A DNA stretch of 64,000 nucleotides. Source: Lentinus brumalis (Eukaryota; Basidiomycota; Agaricomycetes; Polyporales; Polyporaceae). Made by a program: the position numbers and the translations under genes. The stretch spans positions 372,001 to 436,000 of the forward strand of contig MARA01000016.1 of the NCBI GenBank assembly GCA_001792895.1, read 5' to 3'. The notes beneath the pieces are model-generated. The model ran no database searches, had not been told where the DNA came from, and saw only the letters and a program-made list of their open reading frames with translations. Positions within the stretch are counted from its first letter, which is position 1. Each line of letters opens with the position of its first letter. Positions 1 to 14,284 of the stretch are shown here, in pieces.

Positions 1-1192
1 TCGTGAGCACAGAGGTGCGGTCTGCCAGCCCAAGAAGCTTGGTATGTAGCGCCGGATCCTCGTGAGGCATCGTTGTGTTACTGACATGTATGCGGAATCA
101 GGTACTCGAGGTGGAGTTGGAGAACGATCGCCGCGAGATTGTCCGTGCTCCCGTGCCAGGCCGTGGTACCGAGATGTTCGAGCGCGAAGTTGTCTTGCTG
201 GCATGGCTTAGCCGGCGGACTCTTGTTCCGGTACCTCGGATTCGCTGCGTAGTGCTTCGGTCGGCGAACGAGCCGCACACGTTTGCTGTGATGGAGAAAC
301 TGCCTGGGGACTGCCTCATGAACGTCTTCGGAGGTCTCTCGTATGCCGACAAGGCGAGCATCCAAGCTCCAAGAGATATGCGTGACCCTCATTGGCGAGT
401 TCGTCCGCCAGGAGTCCGTCATCCGAGATATCGCGAAGATCATGCTGCAGCTCAACGAACTGGCGGTACCGCAGCAGGTCGGGACCACTCTCGTACCCGA
501 CGATGACACTACACGCGATCCACTTCCTGTCGAAAGCGCACCAGTCTTCGACGCGCTGGGCGACTACTTGCACGCCCGCATCGAAGCCAGACGTACGTCT
601 CCCGCGATCGGCAGCGACGACAGCGAGCGAGCCCGCGCGCACGCTGCGCTCGATCGCCTCACGACAGAGCTACCTCGTATCCTCGCACCTTTTTCAAGTT
701 TTCTATATCGCCGCTGCGTTCTCCGCCACGACGACCTCCGCCCGTCCAACATTCTCGTGGACGGGAATCGCGTGAGCGGCGTCGTCGACTGGGAGTTTCA
801 CTCCACAGTCCCGGTCGTGCTAGCGGCTACGATGCCCTCCTGGATCCGGTACGACGGCATCTACGACCCGCGATTTGAGGGCGAGGGCGAGCGGTTTCTG
901 CAGACGTGGTATCTAGCATCTCCGGAGGACGCTGCCAAGTTGCGTGCGGTGTACTCTGAGGTGAGCATGCTGCATGAATGACTCTCTCGCCTGCGACTAC
1001 TTATTATGTACGTATTCACTCTCTGGGCGACAGACCGTGAAGGCCATGAGCGAGGAGTACTGGCGCGTCTTGGTGGACGGACAGGTACTCCAGCAACTTG
1101 AGGATTGGTTGGACGTGTCGGAGTCCGACCCTGGATGCGATCGGATGTCGGCGTGGATGGATGGTGTATTCTCTGACGGTACTACTCCGTAG
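1..1192 (+). CDS. APH-type (aminoglycoside/choline kinase-like) phosphotransferase, 5' partial
   Basis: Protein-kinase-like fold of the APH family; substrate in fungi is unknown. Visible exons are 102-353, 412-960 and 1034-1192 (TAG stop). The first exon lies left of the window: bases 3-101 read as an intron (gtgagc...cag), as in the paralogue at 31.3-32.7 kb. The Brenner-type catalytic loop RHDDLRPSNILV keeps the catalytic Asp and the Asn, followed by GVVDWEFHS with the metal-binding Asp. The intron at 354-411 must begin with GC, not GT, to keep the frame. The paralogue has a GT-AG intron at exactly this place (after a Lys codon and before Glu-Ser). The third intron, 961-1033, is canonical. 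The family assignment is firm; the substrate is not known. Confidence 0.85.
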
Positions 1193-1626
1193 CTATGGAC
1201 GCATACTCTCGTTATGCTACCACGCTGATGACCGTGTGACTATCGCTAGATTCGAGTCTTGACACCTTGTCTAAAGTTCACGTTCTCTGGTAGGAATACC
1301 GCAAGCCGCGCTCAGCTACTGTGATTCAGGTCGGACCCTAAAGTCGCGTCGCCTACTATGATACAATTCATTTGGTTCAGAGATCTAGCAGCAGAGGCGC
1401 AAGGGTAAACATTACTAGTCGATGTCTACCTCGGGAGTGTGGCGCACGAACGCGATGATGAACAAGTATACGAAGAACCTGGTATGATGGACTGGGCTGC
1501 CATAACTCCAATACAGAAACCCAAGAAGTACATTGCGCTGGAAATGACGAAATATTACTAGTACAGAGCGCACGGACGGAACGATAAGTCTATGGTCAGC
1601 GCAGTGGGATGGCCAACGGCGCGAGA
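1193..1626. other. Intergenic, convergent 3' ends
   Basis: Region between the APH stop and the end of the opposite-strand DUF6533 gene. Nothing recognisable as a gene or repeat is seen. It probably holds the 3' UTRs of both genes. Confidence 0.5.
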
Positions 1627-3404
1627 TTACGCCGTTGGAGACAACGACGCAGTGGCCCCCTCGGATGGCACGGCCTGTACTCCAACGCCTTCCTCCACCT
1701 CCGGGGCGCCCGAGTGCAAGCGAACTTGCACATCAAGACCATCATCATCATCCGACCGCTCCGAGGGATTCGGATTGACGAAACCTCCGAGGGACGAGAT
1801 GAAGCTCGGCGCGCTGTCGTATGAGCCCCTCGAGGAATGCAGCGGATCGTCGGGATCAAGCCTGACAACCATCTGGTTCGCTTCTTGCAGGTCAAGGAGG
1901 AAGCGCGAAACGAGGATTGCGGTGAGTCTGCAAATGAGAGAATGAAGGGCAGAGATTAGCGGACAGTCGCAGGATAGAACTTGTGTAGTGGAATATATGC
2001 GCACGGGGCTGTGAATGCGGTGACATAACTGCCAGATGCGACGTCGAGTGCCACCTGATATCGAGTCATATGAGATTAGTGATTGAATGGAGCGATACAG
2101 GGGCTTACCGCGGTCGCCGTAAGGAGGAGGTGTAGTACATTCAGAGCGAACAAGATGCTGATTCCCCATGTTCAAAGGTTTGTGAGATATCCCATCAGCT
2201 ATGTTGCGGGACGCACACAAAGTATATCACTCCTGTCAGAGCCAGACATTCAGTACACTATAGCATAGACCCTTGACGGGTTCAAGCTATGTAGAAACAT
2301 ACCACCGCGAAAGAGAGTATCAGTCAGTGAGCGTCTCTTGGACTGTCGGATGTCTGCCAGGGTGGCCGAGCTGCTCAGCTTCGTCCAGGTAATGTAGACA
2401 AGTAGAATATCTGCAGCGATGAGCGGCACCCGGGATATGATCACAACTGTGCAGCTCTATGAATGAGCATGCATCATTGCATCCGACGGCTAGACAACCT
2501 ACGCCTTCAAGTACGAAGTCAGTACCGACGTACGTGATGAGATCAAAAGATCCCAACCTAAGGTTGAGTGCGGGAGTTGTGTTGACCGTCGAGAGGCATC
2601 CGAATGGCGGGAAGTTCGCTCCTGAGTACTGATGGCCGAACAAAACCTACACCATAGATCACCGTTGAACGTACAGCACCAGTCCGCATAAATCAAGTCT
2701 CACCAGATTAGCACCTACAGGTGCTAGCGACAAAGTGGCGACTAGTAGTCCGAGGAGCTTGCTCCTGCTCAAAACATATACACGAAGGGCAGAGAAGGCT
2801 CATTGCAAATGTCAGCTGTCATGAACCGTGGAAAGGACGTATAGCGCACCTGCTCCAGGAAAAAATTGCAGAACCTCCATTGCCTGAACGGCTATGGCAA
2901 ACCAGAGACAACTGCGGACCCCAACGATCATGCTGCAGTTATGTGAATGGTATGAGGCTAAGTTGCACAAACCTCTGAGTCCGGTCAGAGTTGCCATGAC
3001 ACGGACTGAGACTGGCCGCTGCTCACCTTAACAGAAGGGAAGGACATGTATGAGACCATTCCTAAGACATAGAATGTCAAGGAAATCCACTTGTTTGCGA
3101 GGAAAAGCAGTAACGCTCCGGTCGGCTTAGCGGTCCAGAAGAACGCCACTTCCCGATCAAATGTGACAAAGGCGTCGTAAATGAAGAGGACTACGGTGTG
3201 AGAAGGTGTAAGGCTGAAGGAGACAATCTTGCAATTGAATACGCGCACCCGAGGCTGCCACATTGCAGTAAGCACCCGTATAGCTGTTCGGCGGTCTCAG
3301 CAAGCACTATCTGTGGGGTCAGCGGCCTCTCGGGGATATGCAACATACAGGCTGTCAAATATGGCTATAGTCGCAGCGGCAGACGCATCCGCGGCAGAAG
3401 ACAT
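1627..3404 (-). CDS. DUF6533 domain multi-pass membrane protein (copy 1)
   Basis: DUF6533 proteins are roughly 300-residue, probably seven-helix membrane proteins of unknown function, abundant in Agaricomycetes. Reading leftwards, the domain signature YDAFVTFDREVAFFW lies near 3.15 kb, followed by a hydrophobic span. Later come GCLSTVNTTPALNLRLGS near 2.55 kb and the helix SRVPLIAADILLVYITW near 2.4 kb. Next are FRGG|VIYFV across an intron, the helix LFALNVLHLLLTATA near 2.13 kb, and the C-terminal hallmark ILVSRFLLDLQEANQ near 1.9 kb. An acidic Ser/Asp-rich tail follows and ends at 1627. At least seven short introns are needed. The start (ATG at 3404) and the first one or two exon joins between 3.25 and 3.40 kb are not resolved. 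Confidence 0.75.
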
Positions 3405-5006
3405 GGTAGATGAGTCGTGGGAGCGCGTCGCAGGGGACCGAGGAGAATGGTCGTGGCAAACATGGCACAAGCAGGTCTTATATCGCGCACGACTCAATGA
3501 TATAAGGCAATGCCCCTCCGGGCAGACCTGGCCACGTCCGCCATGCGGCGGGATGCTGTTGAGCCACACATGATGCATGACTGACGATACAGGATTGAAT
3601 CAAGATTTCAATTCGTTGCCACTCTGCTTGGGGTACCAGCTTCTTACAGCGGCATGCTCAGGCGGGCTCCCGCCCGCCCTCGCCTGCCGCCGTTTTGTCT
3701 GTACCTGCAGACGGTCGAGCGCTAGCTTTCGATGCACCGTCAGCACGATGCGTCGGACTCCGGAAGCGTCACAGCAGAGGGCCACAAACCGAACGCGAGC
3801 CGCACGACTGCAAAGTGGCCTTAATTTCAGCTCATTTCATCAGAAACACGCGACGCAGAACGTCCCATTCACAGCAGGGGGCACCAGAAGACCGGCACTG
3901 TTGCCTGATTTGCATGGTGCCAACTCATCAACCAGCTTCTACCCCTAACGACCTTGCAATAAGAAGCATTTACTCGCTCTGAGACCTGACCACTTCTCGT
4001 GGCCAGGAACACACTCAATATGTAGGACGCCGACCGTCGAATGATGGTCCGCAATGGTCTGAGCCGATCGCACTTTCGGAGATAGAAGAGAGGTGCGGTC
4101 CGTGCGGACGTCGACTCGGAGCAGGACAGCAAAAGATCATCGCAGTCGCTTGAACCAGACGCCGTTGCAGAAGTCTATGGGGTCCAGAGAATGCATGTAA
4201 GAATCGGAACGCTCATGCATGACAGCTGTCCGGCGAACCTTCGTACAAGTTGTCAGATCGCGCCCGTATGGCTTGCACGAGTGGATGAAGCAGGTCGTTT
4301 GAAGTACCGCACTAAGTACATGAATCGGCCACAAAATGAACCAGCGCACGAATGCTATCACCTGGCAATAGGGAGAGGGGGTGGGCATCGGAATACTTCT
4401 GAAGTAAAGAGTAAGCGTGCTAGAGAAAAAAAGACACTGACCAGGGGCAGCCCAACGCTTCTCGACAGTCTCAGAAGCCGAGGCCATCGCTTCTAACGCA
4501 GCACTGACATCGTCTTCCCAATCACCGGACTACTTATCGCAGCGCCGTCCAGAAGCTCCAGATTGAATAAGAAACGTGTGTGATTGTACCTGCGCAGGAG
4601 CATCTAAAGATGACATGTAGACGCGAGCCATGGCAGTGGGCCGCGGGTCGTGACTCGCACTGACTCGTGAGCGACTTCTGAAGGGAACGGGCGGGCTGAG
4701 GAAGCCGTGAGTGCCAACGATGGCGGAGGGCAAGGGGGACAGCAGAGCCGCTTAGCCTATGCGTGAGGCGGCAGATGGACGTGCAGGGATGGGAGACGAT
4801 ATGGGGAGGTCGCGATGATGAGTCTCACTTGGGAAAGACAGCTAAGGCGCCTACGCGTGCTCTACCAAGAAATGCGATTCTAGGTCTACGTCCTACTGAT
4901 ATGTTACACTGTACACAAGCTGCCTCTCCGACGACTCTAGTTATACAGATACACCACACCGTATGCTCAAGCGCGACAGGCACAGAACTCTATCCGGCCA
5001 CTATCC
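3405..5006. other. Gene-poor stretch with a weak minus-strand coding candidate
   Basis: No recognised gene. On the minus strand, 4620 to 4137 can be read as several very short exons separated by intron-like gt...ag segments. It begins MSSLDAPAQ and includes MASASETVEKRWAAP. The chain matches no family I know and each exon is too short to trust. The rest shows no coding signal. Confidence 0.25.
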
Positions 5007-7723
<2,717 letters not shown>

Positions 7724-9921
7724 GGTCGCGGGAGTGGAGCAGAGCAGAGAAAAGGAAGAGCGGGGGAGGGTCACAAGTTTGACAGGCAGAAGCGGAGCCT
7801 TTTGAACCCATTGAGTAGTGCGTTAGACTACGCCCTGCGCTAGGTCCGCTGACCGCGCCGCTGTACCCTTCAGGGCGTTTGAGTGGAATAACTTGATATG
7901 GGGTTCCGAGGCCTACGGATACTGCTGCAGCGTCCTTGCGTAGTTAGAGCTATTACCCTGAAAGTACCAGCGCCTCGCATGGGAACGCGCCACGCCTCTA
8001 CTTCCGCCCACGCCGCAAGCTTCGAGGGAGCCTCGGTACCATGCTTGGGTCTTGCATCACTTGAATTATGGCACTGCTTGACGGTGTTAGTCATTGAGCT
8101 GTGCGTCGAAGCGGAGGTTGACCGCAAGCTGCGGCGGGGCTGTCGCTGTGTGGGGAGCCCCCTCCTTCATGTAGAAGCCGGTAGCGCGAGAGTGGAGATG
8201 AGATTGCCACCGCCGTACTGAGCAGGCAGTAAGGCGGTCGTCGCTACACGCAAATGGATCGGCGGATACTGCTCACGGGCTTTTGCAGGCCCTCACCTGA
8301 CAAACATGGTTGATGATTCATCGCCGAGTGGCTAGCTCACAGCAGCACATATCGGAGCAACGCACCACATGATGACGTCCGTGAGCTGCATCCAAAACGC
8401 ATACCCAAGCGTGAGCAATTGGATGGTATGTGCCACGAGCCAGCAACTCACCCTCGCACGCCCCCGTACAATTCTCAGGTGTACCGTACGAGAGCGATGC
8501 ATGCACTTACTTGATGCTAACATCGCACCTTCGACTCGCGCTAAAAATCAGCGCCACAGACAACCGCTGTGTCCAAAGCCACCTATAGAGGCAATGGTGA
8601 GCGCGATGGTCCACGCTGAGGAGTTCCAAGAAACGCACATGGAGTCATCCTGGTACTGCGATCTATGGGAACGGCCGTCCTGTCACCTCGTTGCCAATCT
8701 ACATGGGTCTCGGAGTGTTGAGCCGTCCTCTCCGCACGTCAATATGCCCGTCAATTGCCTGCCTAAGGCCCGAGACAAGGGTCTCAAAGGTTCCGAGGGC
8801 GAGTAACCGCCAGCACTACTGAGCACTGCCAGCCCATCGCCAATTGTACCACAACTGTGATCACGTTGAAAAGGGAGCCAGCTGGTGCGTCTAGTCACTC
8901 GTAGAACTTGTCGCGGATACGAGGAGTGAACTAGTGACACTGGATATATGAGACTCATAAAAGTTGATAAGTAGCTTGAGTTTCAGCAGGGCTCTGTGCG
9001 AGGGGAGAATCGCGAGGGCAGGAGACTAGCAAGTCATGTAGACACGGTCGAGCGATGAGGCTGGGTACATACCACCCGTAAGCACACCGCATACGTGACA
9101 CGCGGATAGTCTGGTCGTGGGCGACAGACTTGAGATTGGACAGTGGTAGAATCGAGTATTTTCCATCGCGCATACATCGCAGACTGACTATTGAGGTACA
9201 AGCTAGTGCATAGGAAGCAACCGCGCCGGAGGAGCATCCTTGGATGGCGCAGATAGGGCTGACAAGGAGGGACGAGCGAGAGCGGGAGTTGGGCGGAGAT
9301 CCAGCACCGGATGTGCGCGCAGGGAGATGCAGGCGGGCAAGAGAGGGCCAGATCGAGGGCGCCGTAAGAGCGCAAGGCGTAAGATCGAGGGAGACGTCGA
9401 CGTGCAGCCTGGACGGAGACATCGAGAGAGTCGACGAGGGAGGGCAGCGTCAAGCAAGCACGCAGGCAGCTGCGGATATCTCCGGTGGCGGACATCTCCG
9501 GTGCGCGCTTCGGACTTGGTTGCACCTCTTGGACCACGATGACGAGTTGTGCAGACGCAAGACAGGTCGATGAGCCATCTGCACTGTGCAGCTATGAGAT
9601 GGTAAGCTGCATCTATGTTTTGTCTTTACTAGTCGACCTCCCGGATACCGCGCAGAGACTCGATACCTGAGTCTGTAGTCTCAAGTAAGTACTAAGTACG
9701 CTTTGAACAGGGACAGACCCAAGTTTCGAACGAGGCCTGCTATTAGCACCGCCGTGTACTAGCAAGGTTTGAGTATACATGCATACAGGCACGCAGTCAT
9801 GGACTTCGGGGGACCAGGGTCGACATAAGGTTGTCGTGACTAGCAGTTGGGCGGCCGTATTGGGCCGTATGTCTTTCCACGTTCAATGCGAGTCTCACTA
9901 GCCACTAAGCTATATTTGCAC
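7724..9921. other. Long gene-poor stretch
   Basis: About 2.2 kb with many short open frames on both strands (for example 8369-8806 plus, 8955-9537 minus). None shows a recognised domain, and the frames overlap one another. No rightward exon with a Rossmann glycine motif was found that could supply the missing start of the reductase relic at 9.9 kb. A short tandem repeat lies at 9472-9503. Confidence 0.4.
9472..9503. repeat. Two-copy 16-bp tandem repeat
   Basis: The unit gcggatatctccggtg is followed directly by gcggacatctccggtg, a single mismatch. No function is evident. Confidence 0.6.
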
Positions 9922-10690
9922 AGCATCGCACAAGGATGCGTTCACAGGAATCACGTTCACGGAGAAGAGTAAGTCATCCCAACCTATCGACTGCAGGTTC
10001 CGACTTGACGATGTCGCAGACTACGGCCAGGCGACTCCCGAGGACCTCATCAATGGCAACCACAACCCCCTGTACACATACTGCGGCACCAAGATCCTCG
10101 CCGAGCAGGCAGCCTCGAAGTTCGCGGAGGACCATCCGGAGATCGATCTGGCCACGAGTACGTCGTCTCCTACATACGCTTTGCCATTCCTACGAGCGAT
10201 TGTTCACCCTTCCTCAAGTCAACCCGCCCTTCCTGTACGGCGCATACGCCGCCAACCCCGACCAAGGCCCCGCATCCATCTGCTCGAACATCCTCCTCTA
10301 CCAGCTCATCACCGGCAAGCCCGGGCGCCCGCTCCCACCCCAGGTACCCCCGGCCTACTGCCACGTCAGTGACGCCGTGCGCGCGCATCTCCTCGCGCTC
10401 ACGCTCCGCAAGCTCCCGCGGGCGCGGACGTGCGCGACAAGCGCTTCCTCGTCGCAGCTCCGGAACCCGCCCTCTGGTCGGAGACGGTGAAGTACATCGC
10501 GGAGACGCATCCGGAGCTGAGGGAACGCCTGCCTACCCTGGAGAACGCCCCCTCTCTGCCTGGGCCGCTGTCCACGACGGACACGACTCGCGCCCGTGAG
10601 GTGCTTGGCATCACGGAGTATATTGGGTTGGCCCAGACGGTGGATGAGACGATCCAGGCGTTGCTCGATGCGGAGAAATCGTGGAAATGA
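9922..10690 (+). pseudogene. NAD(P)-dependent extended-SDR reductase (cinnamyl-alcohol/dihydroflavonol reductase-like), truncated and frameshifted
   Basis: Three blocks remain: 9922-9968, 10020-10157 and 10219-10690, joined by a 51-nt and a 61-nt intron. The first includes GITFTEK; the second carries the catalytic YxxxK as YTYCGTKILAEQ. The third reads NPPFLYGAYAANPDQGPAS, then GKPGRPLPPQV and YCHVSDAVRAHLLAL, typical of the substrate-binding half. Near 10400-10410 the frame must jump to continue into DKRFLVAAPEPALWSET and the end SKSWK-like tail at 10690. The N-terminal NAD(P)-binding glycine motif is absent upstream. It therefore lacks the first third and has one indel: a relic, or, if the frame break is an assembly error, still a 5'-truncated gene. 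Confidence 0.7.
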
Positions 10691-10875
10691 ATAAGTACTA
10701 CGAGAGTAGCAAGGCAAAGTGTGTTGTGTTCTGTATGTACCAATAGACCGGTGCCGGGTCTTCTGCCTGGACTGTGCACGTTCAATGATTTCGATCTCTC
10801 AAGAAGAGGACGTGCAGTCATGTATTGGCCATCCAAAAAGATATCATACAAACGTCGCAATCCTCAGGATAGATA

Positions 10876-12827
10876 TTATGCACAGACTTCAGACACGTTC
10901 TCCTGCGTATATGGTCAGCGTGAGTGCTGCGTGACACGAACGGGACCAGCTTACGGGCCGAGTGAAAGTCCAGCAAGGGAGTGTGGTGTATCCCCGAGCG
11001 AAACCGACTTCAGCGTATGCGAACATGTACAGCCACTTCCGCCTGAACGCCTCGAGCTCTGCGGGGTCTCGGAAGGCCGGGAACCGTTCCTGCAGCTCCT
11101 TGACAAGCTTCGGTGTGAAGTTCTTTTCGAGCCGCCTGCGTGCATATATATGAGAAACATCGCAGTTGCTTCAAAGCAGTAGCGACGTACCTTCCCCATT
11201 CTCGAAGCGCGCGAGGGTAATCTGGCCAAGTTTGTATGAGCGAGTGGACGTTCCGGTCAGAAGGCAGGGACTCACGAATCGTATGATCCTCCAACTCAGT
11301 GAAGACGAACTTCCCTGGGCAAGCCTCCTGTACGGACCCCGCCAAGGAAGTCGCACTTGGGAGGTACACATTCGGCCAGTGATAGCGACGGCAGAAGTCA
11401 TCAGACCTGACACGACCGATGATCAAATAAGATTGAGTAGGCTAGGGGCTGAAGCACGTACTGGTATTCTGAGTGTCGGTGTTCGGGCTGGCTGGTGGAC
11501 GTGATCACCATGGTGGCTCTGTCGGGCTTCAGCGCCCAGTCAATCACCTGGAAGTAGGTAGGTAGGTAGCGCTTGCCGACAGCCTAGACAGAGAACACCT
11601 TAGCATCTTCGGATAATCTATGCGCATGGACGTACCTCGATCATCTCCGTCGATATGAGGGCGTCGAAGGAGTGCTCAAAGTCCTTCGGCAACTTACGGT
11701 AATCGCACAGGTGTACGCGAATGCGGTCAGCGACCCCAGCTTCACGAGCACGTTCCTGCACCAGAGCCAGTTGCTCTTGTGAGAGCGTAACGGTGTCGAC
11801 GGTGCAGCCAAGCTTCGCGGCCTAGCAAGAGGCGTGAGCACGGAGAATGCATTCGGAGGGCATTCGAGCGTAGCATACCGCGATCGCCATTGCGCCCCAT
11901 CCGGATCCAATCTCGAGGAGCCGATCACCTGGGCGGAGCCGTGCTTTGCGAATGATGCTCTGAATCTTGCGTTGTTGCGCAGCTTCGAGGTCTCCGGGCG
12001 TTGGTCCGACGGTAAGGTCGCCACATACACCATTCTCCTCATCGCCCCAGATAGGACAGGAGTACATCATCTCTTTGCTGAGAAAGGCCTGTCGTACAGC
12101 GTAAGCAGCGGACTGTGAGATACGCCGGTTTGACTCACTTGGAAGAAGTTGTTCGAGATATCGTACGCAAACTCCTATAGGTACAGCAGTATCAGTAATG
12201 CGCAACGGGGTTGCGAGAACTATTGGGTGAAAGGTCTCACCACATGACGTTTCGACATATACGGATTGTAGCGGCCGAGCCAGGTCATCGCAAGAGATGA
12301 GTAGCGAGCGAAGACACCGCTGAGACCACTCTCCAGACCGAACAGCGTCTGCCGGTTGTTCAGCCAGAGGTTGAACAACTCCTTGAGGCTAGAGACGTCA
12401 CAGTCCTGGAACATGTACGCCTCTGCAACTAGAATATGCTATCGCAGTAAGTGATTGTCATAAGTAGTCGATTGGACAGAACTGACGTACTCCCGATATC
12501 CGCGGACGTCAAGATTCTCATCCAAATATCCGGACTCCGAATCTTCATGACTACTTGCGGTTCTTCCCCAATCGTCATACCGAAGTCAAAGGTGCCGTCG
12601 GTGTCTTCGATTCTCAAGCTTCCCTTGAGAATGCCCTTCCTCAGGACATCGAAGATCCGTTCCCTGGCTGAGAAAAGTATCGTAAGATGCGAGAATGTGC
12701 AGTGCAAAGGCAGAAACTCACCGTAACGAGTGAACGAGTCGCTAAGCCAGGACCGCAGATATCCCGCGGAGATTAGTCGCGAACGGAGGGTTGGTAGGTA
12801 GGGAAGCGAGCCGTGATCGTTAGGCAT
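10876..12827 (-). CDS. Cyclopropane-fatty-acyl-phospholipid synthase-like SAM methyltransferase
   Basis: Family members transfer the SAM methyl group onto unsaturated acyl chains of phospholipids. ATG at 12827. The N-terminal domain shows RERIFDVLRKGILKGSL, and GTFDFGMTIGEEPQVVM follows. A middle exon has LNNRQTLFGLESGLSGVF; the next has AFLSKEMMYSCPIWGDEE, typical of this family. The SAM motif is DRLLEIGSGWGAMAI near 11.9 kb. Then follow RIRVHLCDYRKLPKDF, FDALISTEMIEAVG and YLPTYFQVIDWALKPD. The C-terminus carries YPRALREW and MFAYAEVGFARGYTTLP. The last junction is ambiguous: reading through gives a stop at 10889, and splicing a 3' intron gives a stop at 10876. Introns are canonical and phases agree in all parts I checked. 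Confidence 0.85.
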
Positions 12828-14284
12828 TCTACTGTACAGATGCGATTCGAAGGCAGCGTAGAACGTTGAGGAAGGTCCTTCCTCTTATACGTGTTGGTGA
12901 ACTGGGAAGCCATTTCTCTCTGTCCGACCTGTTGATGGAAAGTACCAACGATGCCGACGGCGTGTGAGCTCTTTGGTCGTGCAATGACGTTCGGACGGGG
13001 CCACGGGGACGTATGCATCATGCATGCGGCCAGCAATATGGCATTTGGGCACCCTTTAGCCGAATGCGGGATGGATTAGCAGCAGTTCCATGCCGTGTAG
13101 AAGGATCGGACGATAGACCAAGCGAAGCGAAGTATGCACTCACCGTGCTGCGATGATGAGTTCCCCGAGAGCAGAAGGAAAAGCCCTAAGGTTACTGGGC
13201 TTCGTTCCTGCGAGCGACGGTCGTCGGGAAGGCGGACACCGTCGATATTCATGACACGTGCGCGGTTTCGGGGTACATTGCTGTTCTTCTGCGATTTTCC
13301 TGCCTTCTAGCAGCGCAAGTCGGCGGAACGTGGTGATAAAGTGCACGCTTCGAAGGGGCAAGATGCGTCGAGGATTGTAGGTCCGTGAGAAGGTGCAGGT
13401 GCTCGCACACGCGTCCGTTGAAAGACAAGTCCTCGTATGTCGTATCATTGGCACCAGCGGAGAATGCGGCGTGCACGCAATATTCGGGGGAGCAGATCTG
13501 ATGCGCTCGTACGACGAACCGCCCGCCTTCGAGAGAGAGCCGTCTGGACGCAATAGTCTGATCGCCTCGACGTCAGGTGTCGTTCGACGGTATCCTGAAA
13601 TGCCGGAACAGAGCTGGGTGAGCGCGCATGCACGGTCAGGGTGAGGGAAACGTACAGATGGCTGTGGATATGGTTTACCCACGGACCCACGACATGGACC
13701 CACAAAGTGTAAGCGACGCTTCGCGAACATGGGCGCTGCGGACGCCGAACCTCCTTCCTTGCTTCCTGATACAAGCAGCAGACCAATTCGGGAACTTAGC
13801 AGCGGAGGATGGCTTGGCCAAAGCCCACACGTGAATACGGGTGCCGCATTGGATGTACCGGTAGAACGGAGGCCTCGCCTTATCTCCGGAGGAGAGTGCT
13901 TCTCACAGGGCTGAGGCCTCTTGGGAGTAAATTGTGCTCTGCTCTTTCATCAGCCAAAATCGCACCCATGCGATTTGCAGACTCACCCGCTCAGGGACGC
14001 TGTCTTGTTCTCCGACCCCCGGCACTCGTTTCTCGGCATTCCTGCAAAGCATCCGTCTCTTGCCACTATGGGCTAGGAGAACCACACGGGGTCGCCTTGA
14101 GGTGCTGGTGCCTCACATCGCGAGCGGTTCGATGGTGATCTTCTCGAGATGCAATCCTCCCAGTGATGTGGACGAATTCGAGGGTTCCCCCAGGGACACG
14201 GAGCCTCTACGCACGGTCAATCTACCCGACCAGCCTTCTCTTCTCCTCCAACATCGCGCTGCGCTTCTGGCATGGGCGAGCCGG
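12828..14284. other. Intergenic stretch with unassigned open frames
   Basis: Minus-strand frames between 13140 and 13730 are long for non-coding DNA. One reads CSPEYCVHAAFSAGAND and TYEDLSFNGRVCEHLHLL. I recognise no domain and cannot build a consistent exon chain. It may be a decayed gene. The first 200 bp is the likely promoter of the cyclopropane-synthase-like gene. Confidence 0.3.

Noticed and set aside
2356..2379. tRNA-Ser-like A-box (gccagggtggccgagctg)
   Set aside because: No acceptor stem, anticodon arm or B-box at the right distance; the bases are the antisense of a DUF6533 exon.
4137..4620. Chain of tiny minus-strand exons
   Set aside because: Splice-like signals can be connected, but exons of 25-50 nt and no family match make it too easy to obtain by chance; left as a note, not a gene.
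8955..9537. Overlapping minus-strand frames of 155 and 167 codons
   Set aside because: Two long frames overlap in different phases with biased composition; no motif and no splice logic.
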